64,000 bases of DNA from Martinezella rhizogenes. GTDB lineage: Bacteria > Pseudomonadota > Alphaproteobacteria > Rhizobiales > Rhizobiaceae. This document shows positions 47,288 through 56,570 of the stretch, one piece after another; the stretch's first letter is position 1, and each line of letters begins with the position of its first letter. The position numbers were made by a program, and so were the translations under genes. Location: NCBI RefSeq assembly GCF_007002745.1, contig NZ_SGNY01000010.1:124001-188000 (forward strand). The letters are read 5' to 3'. The notes beneath the pieces are model-generated. The model was not told where the DNA came from. It saw only the letters and a list, made by a program, of their open reading frames with translations, and searched no databases.

Positions 47288-48580
47288 TCAACCGCGCTTG
47301 CGCAGGGTCCGCGTGCCGGTGTCGACAAGATTCTGCGCCGCTTCATCCACGCTGGCGCGACCGAAGGCGAGCGAATCGGCAATCGGTCGCATCACGCCGC
47401 GGTCGAACTCATTGGCGCCGATGGGGGCGGGCTCCGGATAGGGATCGAGTTTGCCGGAAAGGCTCTCGATATAATCCACCGTCTTGCGCTCGGTCTCGTT
47501 GAGGCTTGGCAACACCGCCTCACGCACCTTCTTTGCCGGCGGCACGCCGCGCTCGACACCCAGCACCTTGCCGGCATCGAGATCATTGACGAAGAAGTTG
47601 ATAAACTTCGCCGCCGCTTCCGGATTGGTGGAGGTGGACGAAATGCACCAGATGAGCCCCGGCCGGTAATAATGCCCGGTCGGCTTGCCAGCCCCCTCAC
47701 CCGGCAGCATGCCGATGGACAGCGTCTTCTTGTTCAGCGCCTGATAACCCACAAGCTGGTTGGAATAGGCAAAACCGATGGCGGAATTGCCAAGCGTCAA
47801 GGCGTTGGATTCGATGGTGTTGTCATCACGCGTCTGGATATCGGCGGAAACGCAGAGCTTGTCCTCGCGCAGCTTCTCCCAATAGGCGAACCATTCCTTG
47901 GCGTCTTCCTTGTTGAAGCCGATGGTGCCATCCTGAAACAGCAGCTTGCCGCGCTGGCGAAGCCAGACATCGAAGACATAGTGGTAACGCGCACCATAGG
48001 GCACCGCCCAGTAATTGCGCCGCGCCGGGCCGTTCTTCTTGAAATCGCGCGCCAGTTCCGCCAGCGCCGTCCAGGTGATCTGCCCTTCCGGCATGGAAAC
48101 GCCGGCTTCCTTCATCGCTTCGGCATCATACATCATGCAGAAGGAATTGAGCCCCAGACCGACGCCGTAGAGCTTGCCGTCGATGCGGCAAAGATCGATC
48201 TCGCTCTTGCCGAAGCTGGAAAGATCAAGCGCCGAGCCGACGAACTTGTCCAGTTCCATGCAGGCGCCACGGCCGGAATAATCGGCGATGGTGGATGGTT
48301 CCAGCTGGAAGATATCGGCGACATTGCGTCCGGCCATCGAGGTCGCAAGCTTGGTCCAGTAGTCGGAGCCGGCGATCATTTCGCCGCTGACCACCGTCTG
48401 CGGATCGGCCTTCTGGTAAAGGGCGATAACGTCATTGGTGCGTTTGTTGCGATCGGCTGATCCCCACCACACGCAACGAAGCCGCGTCTCGGCCGCCAGC
48501 GCGCGGAAACCGCCCGCCGCAACCCCAAGACCGGCCAGCGCCGCCGTCACCAAAAATCCACGTCTGTCGATAGTTTGCAT
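47288..48580 (-). CDS. Orphan sugar ABC transporter substrate-binding protein (Tat-type signal)
   Basis: 430 residues. The signal sequence has a twin-arginine motif (DRRGFLVTAALAGLGVAAGG), so export may use the Tat pathway. The mature part is a family 1 binding protein (LRCVWWGSADRNKRTNDVIALYQ; later VLGVERGVPPAKKV). It closely parallels the binding protein at 56571 (WWGS near the N-terminus, LGVERGVP near the C-terminus). No permease or ATPase genes are linked, and a terminator closes the gene. It is divergent from the LacI-type regulator at 48692 and probably shares its operator. It may feed the importer at 53592-57860 or another importer elsewhere. Confidence 0.9.
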   Translation of the reverse strand: MQTIDRRGFLVTAALAGLGVAAGGFRALAAETRLRCVWWGSADRNKRTNDVIALYQKADPQTVVSGEMIAGSDYWTKLATSMAGRNVADIFQLEPSTIADYSGRGACMELDKFVGSALDLSSFGKSEIDLCRIDGKLYGVGLGLNSFCMMYDAEAMKEAGVSMPEGQITWTALAELARDFKKNGPARRNYWAVPYGARYHYVFDVWLRQRGKLLFQDGTIGFNKEDAKEWFAYWEKLREDKLCVSADIQTRDDNTIESNALTLGNSAIGFAYSNQLVGYQALNKKTLSIGMLPGEGAGKPTGHYYRPGLIWCISSTSTNPEAAAKFINFFVNDLDAGKVLGVERGVPPAKKVREAVLPSLNETERKTVDYIESLSGKLDPYPEPAPIGANEFDRGVMRPIADSLAFGRASVDEAAQNLVDTGTRTLRKRG

Positions 48581-48642
48581 CTGCTCCTCCCGCGTTTTGC
48601 AAATTTTTCACTGACTACTTAATTCTTGCAAATTTTCTGTAT

Positions 48643-48655
48643 TTGCAATATTTGC
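48643..48655. promoter_or_regulatory. Probable LacI-type operator between the orphan binding protein and its regulator
   Basis: TGCAA-TAT-TTGCA is a perfect inverted repeat 37 bases before the regulator ATG, in an AT-rich 111-base divergent gap. Further TTGCAA copies lie at 48597 and 48625, suggesting several half-sites. Confidence 0.6.
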
Positions 48656-48691
48656 ATCATAATAGATTTTTTTGCAAGCGCAGGAGACGAC

Positions 48692-49756
48692 ATGAACGAT
48701 ACGCCCGACATCAGCCGCCCGCGCCAGTCGGATATCGCCCAGCGCGCCGGTGTTTCCATCAGCACCGTCTCTCGTGTTCTCGCCGGGGAAAAAGGCATCA
48801 GCGCTTCGATCCAGACAAAGGTTCTGGGGGTTGCGGCGGAACTTGGCTATCCGCTGCGGCCGGTCACCAGCCAGGCCGGCGGCGTGCCGCTGGAAGGCAA
48901 AAAGGTTCTCGCCTTGATGTCCGCCGAAAGGGCAACCGGCGATATCGGCGCTTTTTATCACGATATTTTCGACATGCTGCGCAGCCTCGCCCAGACGGAC
49001 GGGTTTGAACTCGATATCCGGCTGCTGCACCAGAAACAGGTGGATGACGCGCTGACACAGCGGGTCTGCGAGGCGGACGGCCTTCTTGCCATCGGCCTCG
49101 ACCCTGAAGAGGAGATCATCCACCGCATCACGCAGGGAGTGCTTCAGCCGGTTCTGGTCAACAGCGCCGACCCCTCGATGACGCTGGATTGTGTTTCGCC
49201 CTCCAATTTTTACGGCGGTGCGATGGCGGCGCGGCGGCTTCTGGAACTCGGCCACCGCAAGGTCGCCTATATCGGCCCGCACCACCGCCACACCATACGC
49301 GAGCGCATGCGCGGCTTCCGCCACACCATCCTCGAACAGGAGGGAGCCATTTATGAGGAGTTCCTGCTGACAACGGTGGATAGCGGCTTTGGACAGGCGG
49401 GCGATGCGGTTCGCCAGCTATTGGCCAAAAACCCCGATCTGACAGGCATTTTCTGCATGAATGATGCGATTGCGCTCGGCGCGCTGGGGGCAGCGCAGGA
49501 GCTTGGCCTTGGCGTACCCGATGATCTTTCCATCATCGGCTTCGATGATCTGCCCTTTGCCGAACTCTCCACCCCTCGCCTCAGCACCATCCGCGTCGAC
49601 CGCCGCGAAATTGCCCGCGAGGCCGTGGAACTGATGCGCCGCCGGCTGACGGAACCTTCCGCCAATGCCCGGCAGGTGCAGCTGGGTGTGCAGCTGGTGG
49701 AAGGACAGACCGCCGGACAGGCGAAAAAGACGGGAAAGGCGATACGTAATGCATGA
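48692..49756 (+). CDS. LacI-family transcriptional regulator
   Basis: 354 residues; ATG at 48692 with AGGAGACGAC upstream (the frame is open further, to 48626). The LacI HTH is intact (SDIAQRAGVSISTVSRVLAGEKGISASIQTKVLGVAAELGY), followed by a periplasmic-binding-like sensor domain (GLLAIGLDPEEEIIHRITQG, IFCMNDAIALGALGAAQELGLGVPDDLSIIGFDDLPFAEL). The gene overlaps the next one by 8 bases, so it is co-transcribed with the catabolic genes while the binding protein is divergent. It probably represses both sides until a sugar ligand binds. Confidence 0.92.
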   Translation: MNDTPDISRPRQSDIAQRAGVSISTVSRVLAGEKGISASIQTKVLGVAAELGYPLRPVTSQAGGVPLEGKKVLALMSAERATGDIGAFYHDIFDMLRSLAQTDGFELDIRLLHQKQVDDALTQRVCEADGLLAIGLDPEEEIIHRITQGVLQPVLVNSADPSMTLDCVSPSNFYGGAMAARRLLELGHRKVAYIGPHHRHTIRERMRGFRHTILEQEGAIYEEFLLTTVDSGFGQAGDAVRQLLAKNPDLTGIFCMNDAIALGALGAAQELGLGVPDDLSIIGFDDLPFAELSTPRLSTIRVDRREIAREAVELMRRRLTEPSANARQVQLGVQLVEGQTAGQAKKTGKAIRNA

Positions 49757-51626
49757 TGCGGCAAACAATGATCCGATGACCCGTTTCAATCCGCTCTATG
49801 GTAATCCGCTCAGAACCCGCGCCGATGTCAGGAAGGCGCTGGATGACAGTTTCACACCGCTTCTGCCCTATTTTTCGCAAAGCGGCGCAAGGGTGACACT
49901 CAGCGGCACTGCCGCGCATTTTGACCGGGCAGCGGCCGATCTGGAAGGATTTGCCCGGCCGCTCTGGGGCATCGCCCCGCTGGCGCTCAGCGGCGACAGC
50001 TTTGAGCATTGGCCGATTCTGGCAAAAGGCATCGCCAACGGCACCGATCCCGCCCATCCCGATTATTGGGGCGACGTGCGCCAGAAGGATCAGCGGCTGG
50101 TGGAACTTGCAGCTCTGGGCTTCGCGCTTCGGCTTGCACCGCAACATCTTTGGGAACCCCTCTCCGACACGCAGAAAGACAATGTCCGCCGCTATCTGCT
50201 GACGGCGCGCGAGCGCAATTATGCCGATAATAACTGGAAGTTCTTCCGGGTGATGGTCGACATGGCGCTCGATCATCTCGGCATAGATTTCGACCGCAGC
50301 CTGACGGAAACCTTCAAGAAGGAGCTGGACAGTTTCTACATTGCCGACGGCTGGTATCGGGACGGCGATTATCGCCGCATCGACCACTATATCGCCTTCG
50401 CCATGCATTTTTACGGCCTGATCTACGCGAAACTCAGCAAGCCTGACGATGCTTACGCCGAACGTTACCGTGAACGCGCCCGCCTGTTTGCCGGCGATTT
50501 TGCCAGCTGGTTCGATGAGGATGGCGGGGCGCTCGCCTTTGGCCGGTCCATGACCTATCGTTTCGCCTGCGGCGGCTTCTGGGCCGGCCTTGCCTTTGCC
50601 GATGAAGAGGCCCTGCCCTGGGGCGAGATCAAGGGGCTTTATCTGCAGCATCTGCGCTGGTGGGCGCAAAAACCGATCGCTGACCGCGACGGCGTTCTCT
50701 CCATCGGTTACGCCTATCCGCAACTGACCATGTCGGAAAGTTATAATTCGGCCGGTTCGCCCTATTGGGCCTTCAAGGCCTTCCTGCCGCTCGCCTTGCC
50801 GGAAAGCCACCCCTTTTGGCAGGCGGAAGAAAAGCTGCCCGAAACCTCCACCAAACCACGGCCGCTCATTCACCCCGGCATGGTGATGATGCGGACCAAA
50901 GGCAACGTCACGGCACTTTGCAGCGGGCAGGAAACCCTCTCCATGCGCGGCGGGTCGGAGAAATATGCCAAATTCGCCTATTCCTCCCGTTATGGTTTTG
51001 GTGTGGAAGTGGATGAGCGCGGCTTCAAGACCAATGGTTTTGACAATATGCTGGCCTTCTCTGACGACGGCCTGCATTACCGCGTGCGCGAAACCAACGA
51101 AACGGTTCTGCTGGCCGGGGACAATCTGCGGGCGACATGGAAACCTTTCCCCGATGTCGAGGTTGAAACGACGCTGGTTGCCGCCGGCGACTGGCACATC
51201 CGGCTGCACCGGATCACCACCGCCCGCGCGCTTTCCGTCACCGAAGGCGGCTTCGCCATCAATCGCAATGACGGCGACAGGGATGCCGTAACCGAGACAG
51301 CCGGCCAAGCATCGGCGGATTGCGGCACCGACATTTCCGCGATAATCGATCTCGGCTCCGTCATATCCCGCCAGGGCATCGCACTGAAGGCGCTGCCCAA
51401 TACCAACCTCGTCAATGCCAAAACCACGGTGCCGCAATTGCGCGGGGACATTCCAGCCGGCGAAACTCTGCTTGCCTGCGCCGTTTTTGCGGGATTGACC
51501 GGGTCTGAAAGCAAAAAAGCCCTGGCAGCTGTTCCAGCGCTCCCGGATATCAAGGCGCTCGACCGCCTGTTTGCAGAGCACGGCGTCCCGGTCAGCAGCA
51601 TGGCGGCGACGGGAGAGCCACGATGA
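49749..51626 (+). CDS. DUF2264 domain protein (probable polysaccharide- or glycoside-acting enzyme)
   Basis: 625 residues. The start at 49749 overlaps the regulator stop, and the next gene overlaps its own stop by 4 bases. The N-terminal ~370 residues read as an alpha/alpha-barrel (FEHWPILAKGIANGTDPAHPDYWGD, DNNWKFFRVMVDMAL, WYRDGDYRRIDHYIAFAMHFYG, a DUF2264 hallmark). The rest is beta-rich, giving a heparinase/lyase-like layout. No signal peptide, so it acts in the cytoplasm. The exact reaction is unknown, but operon placement with a dehydrogenase and a TIM-barrel isomerase points to breakdown of an imported sugar acid or glycoside. Confidence 0.84.
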   Translation: MHDAANNDPMTRFNPLYGNPLRTRADVRKALDDSFTPLLPYFSQSGARVTLSGTAAHFDRAAADLEGFARPLWGIAPLALSGDSFEHWPILAKGIANGTDPAHPDYWGDVRQKDQRLVELAALGFALRLAPQHLWEPLSDTQKDNVRRYLLTARERNYADNNWKFFRVMVDMALDHLGIDFDRSLTETFKKELDSFYIADGWYRDGDYRRIDHYIAFAMHFYGLIYAKLSKPDDAYAERYRERARLFAGDFASWFDEDGGALAFGRSMTYRFACGGFWAGLAFADEEALPWGEIKGLYLQHLRWWAQKPIADRDGVLSIGYAYPQLTMSESYNSAGSPYWAFKAFLPLALPESHPFWQAEEKLPETSTKPRPLIHPGMVMMRTKGNVTALCSGQETLSMRGGSEKYAKFAYSSRYGFGVEVDERGFKTNGFDNMLAFSDDGLHYRVRETNETVLLAGDNLRATWKPFPDVEVETTLVAAGDWHIRLHRITTARALSVTEGGFAINRNDGDRDAVTETAGQASADCGTDISAIIDLGSVISRQGIALKALPNTNLVNAKTTVPQLRGDIPAGETLLACAVFAGLTGSESKKALAAVPALPDIKALDRLFAEHGVPVSSMAATGEPR

Positions 51627-52639
51627 CGAGCCCGCTTCCGCGTCTCAGCCTTGCCATGGACCCGGAGCGGACGCAGCATGTGCTGACACCACAGGCGCTC
51701 GACAGGCTGTCACAGAGCGTCGATATCGTCGATATCAGCCGGATTCGCGACTTTCACGATCCATCGGTAAAAGACCAGCTGGAACGGACGGATATTCTCC
51801 TGACCGGCTGGGGCTGTCCCGATATCGGCGCACGGGAACTCGCGTTGATGCCAAGGCTCAAGCTGATTTCCCATGCCGCCGGCACGGTGAAATATTTCCT
51901 CTCGCAGGCGGTCTTCGAGCGCGGCATCACCGTGTGCAGCGCGGCGGAAGCCAATGCGCAGCCGGTCGCCGAATTTACGCAGGCGATGATCCTGCTTGCC
52001 GGCAAGCGCGTATTCAGCTTCCGACGGCTTTATGGAAACGATCGCGGACGCGAAAACGTCGATCGCCTGCAATCGCAGGCCATCGGCAATCTCGGCCTGA
52101 CGGTCGGGGTGGTCGGCGCATCGCGCATCGGGCGTCGGGTCATCAATCTGCTGAAACCCTTCGATCTCGACATCATCCTTTTCGACCCGTTTTTAAGCGC
52201 GGCAGAGGCGGAGCGCCTTGGTGTGCGACTGGTAACGCTTGATGCGCTGATGGCAATCAGCGACGTCATTTCGCTGCATGCGCCGTCGCTGCCGCAGACC
52301 CGACATATGATCGGCGCGGAAGCGCTTGCCCGGATGAAGGACGGCGCAACCCTGATCAACACGGCGCGTGGTGCGCTCGTTGATGAAGAGGCGCTGCTGG
52401 CGGAACTGAAAACCGGGCGTATCGAAGCCGTCATCGATGTGACCGATCCGGAAGTGCCGCCGCCGGACTCTGCCTTCTACAGCCTGCCCAACGTATTCCT
52501 GACACCGCACATCGCCGGCGCCGTGGGCCTCGAACGCGCCAGGCTGGGCGACATGGCAATCGCGGAAATCGAACGCTTTTGCCAGGGTGTGGCACTTGAA
52601 CAGCAGGTGCGGCCGGAACATCTGGAACTGATCGCATGA
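51623..52639 (+). CDS. D-isomer-specific 2-hydroxyacid dehydrogenase
   Basis: 338 residues. NAD-binding Rossmann site at ~162-175 (GVVGASRIGRRVINLLKPFD). Catalytic Arg249 in LINTARGALVDEEALL, an acidic residue at ~276 (VTDPEVPPPDS), and His296 in FLTPHIAGA form the usual active site. It would oxidise or reduce a 2-hydroxy/2-keto acid. Overlapped by 4 bases at each end with neighbours, so it is part of the DUF2264 operon. The specific substrate is unknown. Confidence 0.9.
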   Translation: MTSPLPRLSLAMDPERTQHVLTPQALDRLSQSVDIVDISRIRDFHDPSVKDQLERTDILLTGWGCPDIGARELALMPRLKLISHAAGTVKYFLSQAVFERGITVCSAAEANAQPVAEFTQAMILLAGKRVFSFRRLYGNDRGRENVDRLQSQAIGNLGLTVGVVGASRIGRRVINLLKPFDLDIILFDPFLSAAEAERLGVRLVTLDALMAISDVISLHAPSLPQTRHMIGAEALARMKDGATLINTARGALVDEEALLAELKTGRIEAVIDVTDPEVPPPDSAFYSLPNVFLTPHIAGAVGLERARLGDMAIAEIERFCQGVALEQQVRPEHLELIA

Positions 52640-53418
52640 GAATCTTCGAGCCGGGCCTCTGCTCCGTCACCTTCCGCTCCCTGTCGCCGCAGGCCGTCAT
52701 CGACCTTGCCGTCGCAAACGGCATCAAGGCAATCGAGTGGGGCGCGGATATACATGTGCCGTCAGGCGATCTCGAAAACGCCAGGGATGTGGCCGAGCGG
52801 ACCGCCAAAGCGGGCCTGACCGTCTCTTCCTACGGCTCCTACATCTTCGCGCCGGATTTTAAGCGGGAAGATTTGACCGCCGTTCTCGAAACCGCCAAAG
52901 CGCTCGGCACCGGCCATATCCGCATCTGGCCGGGCCAACGCAAACGGCCCTCCACCGACTACTCTCCCGCCGAGCGCCGCAGGGCCACCGAGGCGCTGGC
53001 AGAGATCACCCGCCATGCGCAAGATTACGGCATGACGATCGGGCTGGAATATCACCCCAATTCACTGACGGACACCCTGCCCTCGGCCCTGCAACTGGCG
53101 CAGGATTTGGCCGTGCCCAACCTCTTTTTCTACTGGCAGCCGGCACCCGGCCTGCCGCTCGAAAAGGCTCTCGCTGAAATATCGGAAATTGGCTCACGCA
53201 TCTGCCATCTGCACGTCTTCGCATGGCTTGCCGACACCAGCCGCCTGCCGCTTGCCGACCGCGCCGATTATTGGCGGTCGTGTGTCGAGGCGTTGCCGCA
53301 GAGCGAATGGACGAAACCGGCTTATGCGATGCTGGAATTCGTCAAAGGTGACGATGTCGGCCAGTTTGCGGAAGATGCGGTGGCGCTACGCGAGATCCTC
53401 GCCGGTCATACCGATTAG
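52636..53418 (+). CDS. Sugar phosphate isomerase/epimerase-like TIM-barrel protein (AP endonuclease family 2)
   Basis: 260 residues. Family features: LCSVTFRSLSPQAVIDLAVANGIKAIEWGADIHV at the start, GHIRIWPGQRK, GLEYHPNSLTD (metal-ligand Glu), and ICHLHVFAWLAD (His pair). The barrel would isomerise or epimerise a sugar or keto-sugar with a divalent metal. It is the last gene of the LacI-DUF2264-dehydrogenase operon, with ATGA-type overlap at its start. A repeat-like hairpin follows at 53504. Confidence 0.88.
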   Translation: MRIFEPGLCSVTFRSLSPQAVIDLAVANGIKAIEWGADIHVPSGDLENARDVAERTAKAGLTVSSYGSYIFAPDFKREDLTAVLETAKALGTGHIRIWPGQRKRPSTDYSPAERRRATEALAEITRHAQDYGMTIGLEYHPNSLTDTLPSALQLAQDLAVPNLFFYWQPAPGLPLEKALAEISEIGSRICHLHVFAWLADTSRLPLADRADYWRSCVEALPQSEWTKPAYAMLEFVKGDDVGQFAEDAVALREILAGHTD

Positions 53419-53503
53419 TGCACGATTGCAACCTCACACGCGACGTCATTCTCGGCCCTGTGCCGGGAATCTAATCACGTTGAACAAAATCAACATGTTG
53501 CAG

Positions 53504-53526
53504 ATCCTCGGGACAGGCCCGAGGAT
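53504..53526. repeat. REP-like palindrome (dispersed intergenic element candidate)
   Basis: ATCCTCGGG and CCCGAGGAT pair perfectly around ACAGG in the 173-base gap between two convergent operons. No T-tract follows. Agrobacterium and related genomes carry many intergenic elements built on this CCTCGGG..CCCGAGG core, so it is more likely a dispersed repeat than a plain terminator. No second copy was noticed in this window. Confidence 0.55.
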
Positions 53527-53591
53527 GATAACGCAAGCTTTGCGGACTTCGTTAGCCGCCCTGTGGTGAGACAGCTCTCACCCACCCACTC

Positions 53592-54665
<1,074 letters not shown>

Positions 54666-54678
54666 GCTGTTTCTCCCG

Positions 54679-54712
54679 ACTGTCGCGCCGCGCCAAGGGC
54701 GGCCGCGACAGT
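54679..54712 (-). other. Intercistronic hairpin between permease and ATPase genes
   Basis: ACTGTCGCG and CGCGACAGT pair perfectly over 9 bases, with an inner CCGC/GCGG stem. It is in the gap before the ATPase gene, with no T-tract. It may set a lower level of ATPase relative to the binding protein and permeases. Confidence 0.55.
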
Positions 54713-54742
54713 GTTGATGGTCTTATAAAATGTTTTCTCGGT

Positions 54743-55618
54743 TCAGCGTTTCATTCCCGTCGTGGCGATGCCTTCGATCAGCAGCCGCTGGAAAAACAGG
54801 AAGAACAGGAAGACCGGCACCAGCGACAGGTTGGACATGGCGAAAAGCGAGGTCCAGTCCGAGCTGCCGGTGGAATCCACGAAGGATCTGAGGCCGAGCT
54901 GCACGGTGTAGGTGTTGATGTCGTTCAGATAGATCAGCGGACCGAAGAAATCGTCCCAGGTCCAGATGAAGGAAAAGATGGCAGCCGTCGCCAGCACCGG
55001 CATCGACAGGGGCAACATGATCTTCCAGTAGATGCGGAAGGGCGAGCAGCCATCCATGACAGCAGCCTCGTCCAGTTCACGCGGGATACCGCGGAAGAAC
55101 TGCACCATCAGGAAGATGAAGAAGGCATCCGTCGCCAGATATTTCGGCACGATCAGCGGCAGCGAGGTGTTCACCCAGCCCATTTCCAGAAACAGGATAT
55201 ATTGCGGGATGAGCACGACATGATAGGGCAACATCAAGGTGCCGAGCATCAGCGCGAACCAGAAATTGCGCCCACCGAACCGCAGCCTTGCAAAAGCGAA
55301 GGCGGTGAGCGAGCAGCCGACCACATTGCCGATGGTGGCGAGCACCGAGATGAAGAAGGAGTTCCAGAAAAACTGCCCGAAACTCACCTGCAGCCCGGTC
55401 CAGCCGCGGATATAACCGCCGATATCGACCGACGAGGGAATGAGCGAGGAAGAACCGAACAGCTCATCCTGCGGCCGGAACGAACCTGAAATCATCCACA
55501 GAATTGGATAGAGCATCGCAAAGGAAGCAATGATCAGCGCGGTGTGGAGCATCACCGATTTCAGCGGTGTGCGTTGCGGGCCTTGTCCGGGCCGGGGAGC
55601 GGTAACAGCGTCAGTCAT
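54743..55618 (-). CDS. Sugar ABC permease, MalG-type (TetR-controlled transporter)
   Basis: 291 residues. Six spans, with the EAA loop ELDEAAVMDGCSPFRIYWKIMLPLSMPVL, then FIWTWDDFFGPLIYLND, and a C-terminus FFQRLLIEGIATTGMKR typical of MalG partners. It overlaps the upstream permease stop by 8 bases. It forms the inner membrane pore with the next gene's product. Confidence 0.92.
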   Translation of the reverse strand: MTDAVTAPRPGQGPQRTPLKSVMLHTALIIASFAMLYPILWMISGSFRPQDELFGSSSLIPSSVDIGGYIRGWTGLQVSFGQFFWNSFFISVLATIGNVVGCSLTAFAFARLRFGGRNFWFALMLGTLMLPYHVVLIPQYILFLEMGWVNTSLPLIVPKYLATDAFFIFLMVQFFRGIPRELDEAAVMDGCSPFRIYWKIMLPLSMPVLATAAIFSFIWTWDDFFGPLIYLNDINTYTVQLGLRSFVDSTGSSDWTSLFAMSNLSLVPVFLFFLFFQRLLIEGIATTGMKR

Positions 55619-56564
55619 CGTAATGCACCCAGTATTTCGCGCTGAGGAACGAGAAGGCCGTGAACAGCGAGATGATGATCACCAAAATCCAGGCAAGCGC
55701 CGAGGCATAGCCCATGCGGAAGAAACCAAAGGCTTCCTGATAGAGGTAGAGCGTGTAGAACAGCGTCGAGTTGATCGGCCCGCCGGTGCCTTCGGAAATG
55801 ATGAAGGCGGGCGTGAAGGCCTTGAAGGCATCGATCGTCTGGATCACGGCGTTGAAGAATATCACCGGTGTCAGGAGCGGCAGGGTAATGCGGAAGAACT
55901 GCCGCACCTTGCTTGCTCCGTCGATTTCGGCGGCTTCATACATATCCTGCGGGATTTGTCTCAGACCCGCGAGGAAGATGATCATCGGCGAACCGAACTG
56001 CCAAACGGACAGGATGACCAGCGTGTAGATCGAATAATCCGGATTGGAAATCCAGCTTGGTCCTTCATAACCGAAAGCCTGCCACAGGATCATGTTGACG
56101 AGGCCGTCAGAGGCGAAAAGCTGGCGCCAGAGCACGGCAATGGCCACGCTGGAACCCAGCAGCGACGGCAGATAGAAGATCGCCCGGTAGAGCGTCAAAC
56201 CCTTGATGCCGCGATTGAAGGCGAGCGCCACCAGCAGAGCGAAGATGAGCTTCAGCGGCACCGACAGCAGCACATAGGTAAACGTCACCTGCATGGCCGC
56301 TGCAAATTTCGGATCATCGGTGGCGATGCGCACATAGTTTGCCGCCCCCACCCAGTCCGGCGACTGCAACAGGTCATAATTGGTGAAAGACAGGTAAAGC
56401 GACGCGAGCGCCGGGCCCAGCGTGAGGCCGAAGAAGCCTATCAGCCAGGGCAGGAGAAACAGGTAGGCGTGAATATTGCGGTCGAACATCCGCTTCACGC
56501 TGCCCCGCTTCGGGAGAGCCGCGCCACGGCTCTCCCCCACAAGAGTTTCAGATCGAAATGCCAT
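55611..56564 (-). CDS. Sugar ABC permease, MalF-type (TetR-controlled transporter)
   Basis: 317 residues from the ATG at 56564. The first 30 residues are basic and polar, then NIHAYLFLLPWLIGFFGLTLGP starts the first helix. Six spans; EAA loop DMYEAAEIDGASKVRQFFRITLPLLTPVIFF. It lies 6 bases after the binding-protein gene and pairs with the MalG-type permease downstream. Confidence 0.92.
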   Translation of the reverse strand: MAFRSETLVGESRGAALPKRGSVKRMFDRNIHAYLFLLPWLIGFFGLTLGPALASLYLSFTNYDLLQSPDWVGAANYVRIATDDPKFAAAMQVTFTYVLLSVPLKLIFALLVALAFNRGIKGLTLYRAIFYLPSLLGSSVAIAVLWRQLFASDGLVNMILWQAFGYEGPSWISNPDYSIYTLVILSVWQFGSPMIIFLAGLRQIPQDMYEAAEIDGASKVRQFFRITLPLLTPVIFFNAVIQTIDAFKAFTPAFIISEGTGGPINSTLFYTLYLYQEAFGFFRMGYASALAWILVIIISLFTAFSFLSAKYWVHYDD

Positions 56565-56570
56565 ACGCAA

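Noticed and set aside
49581..51581. A 666-codon minus-strand ORF opposite the DUF2264 gene
   Set aside because: No domain, antisense to an operon whose genes overlap in the normal way.
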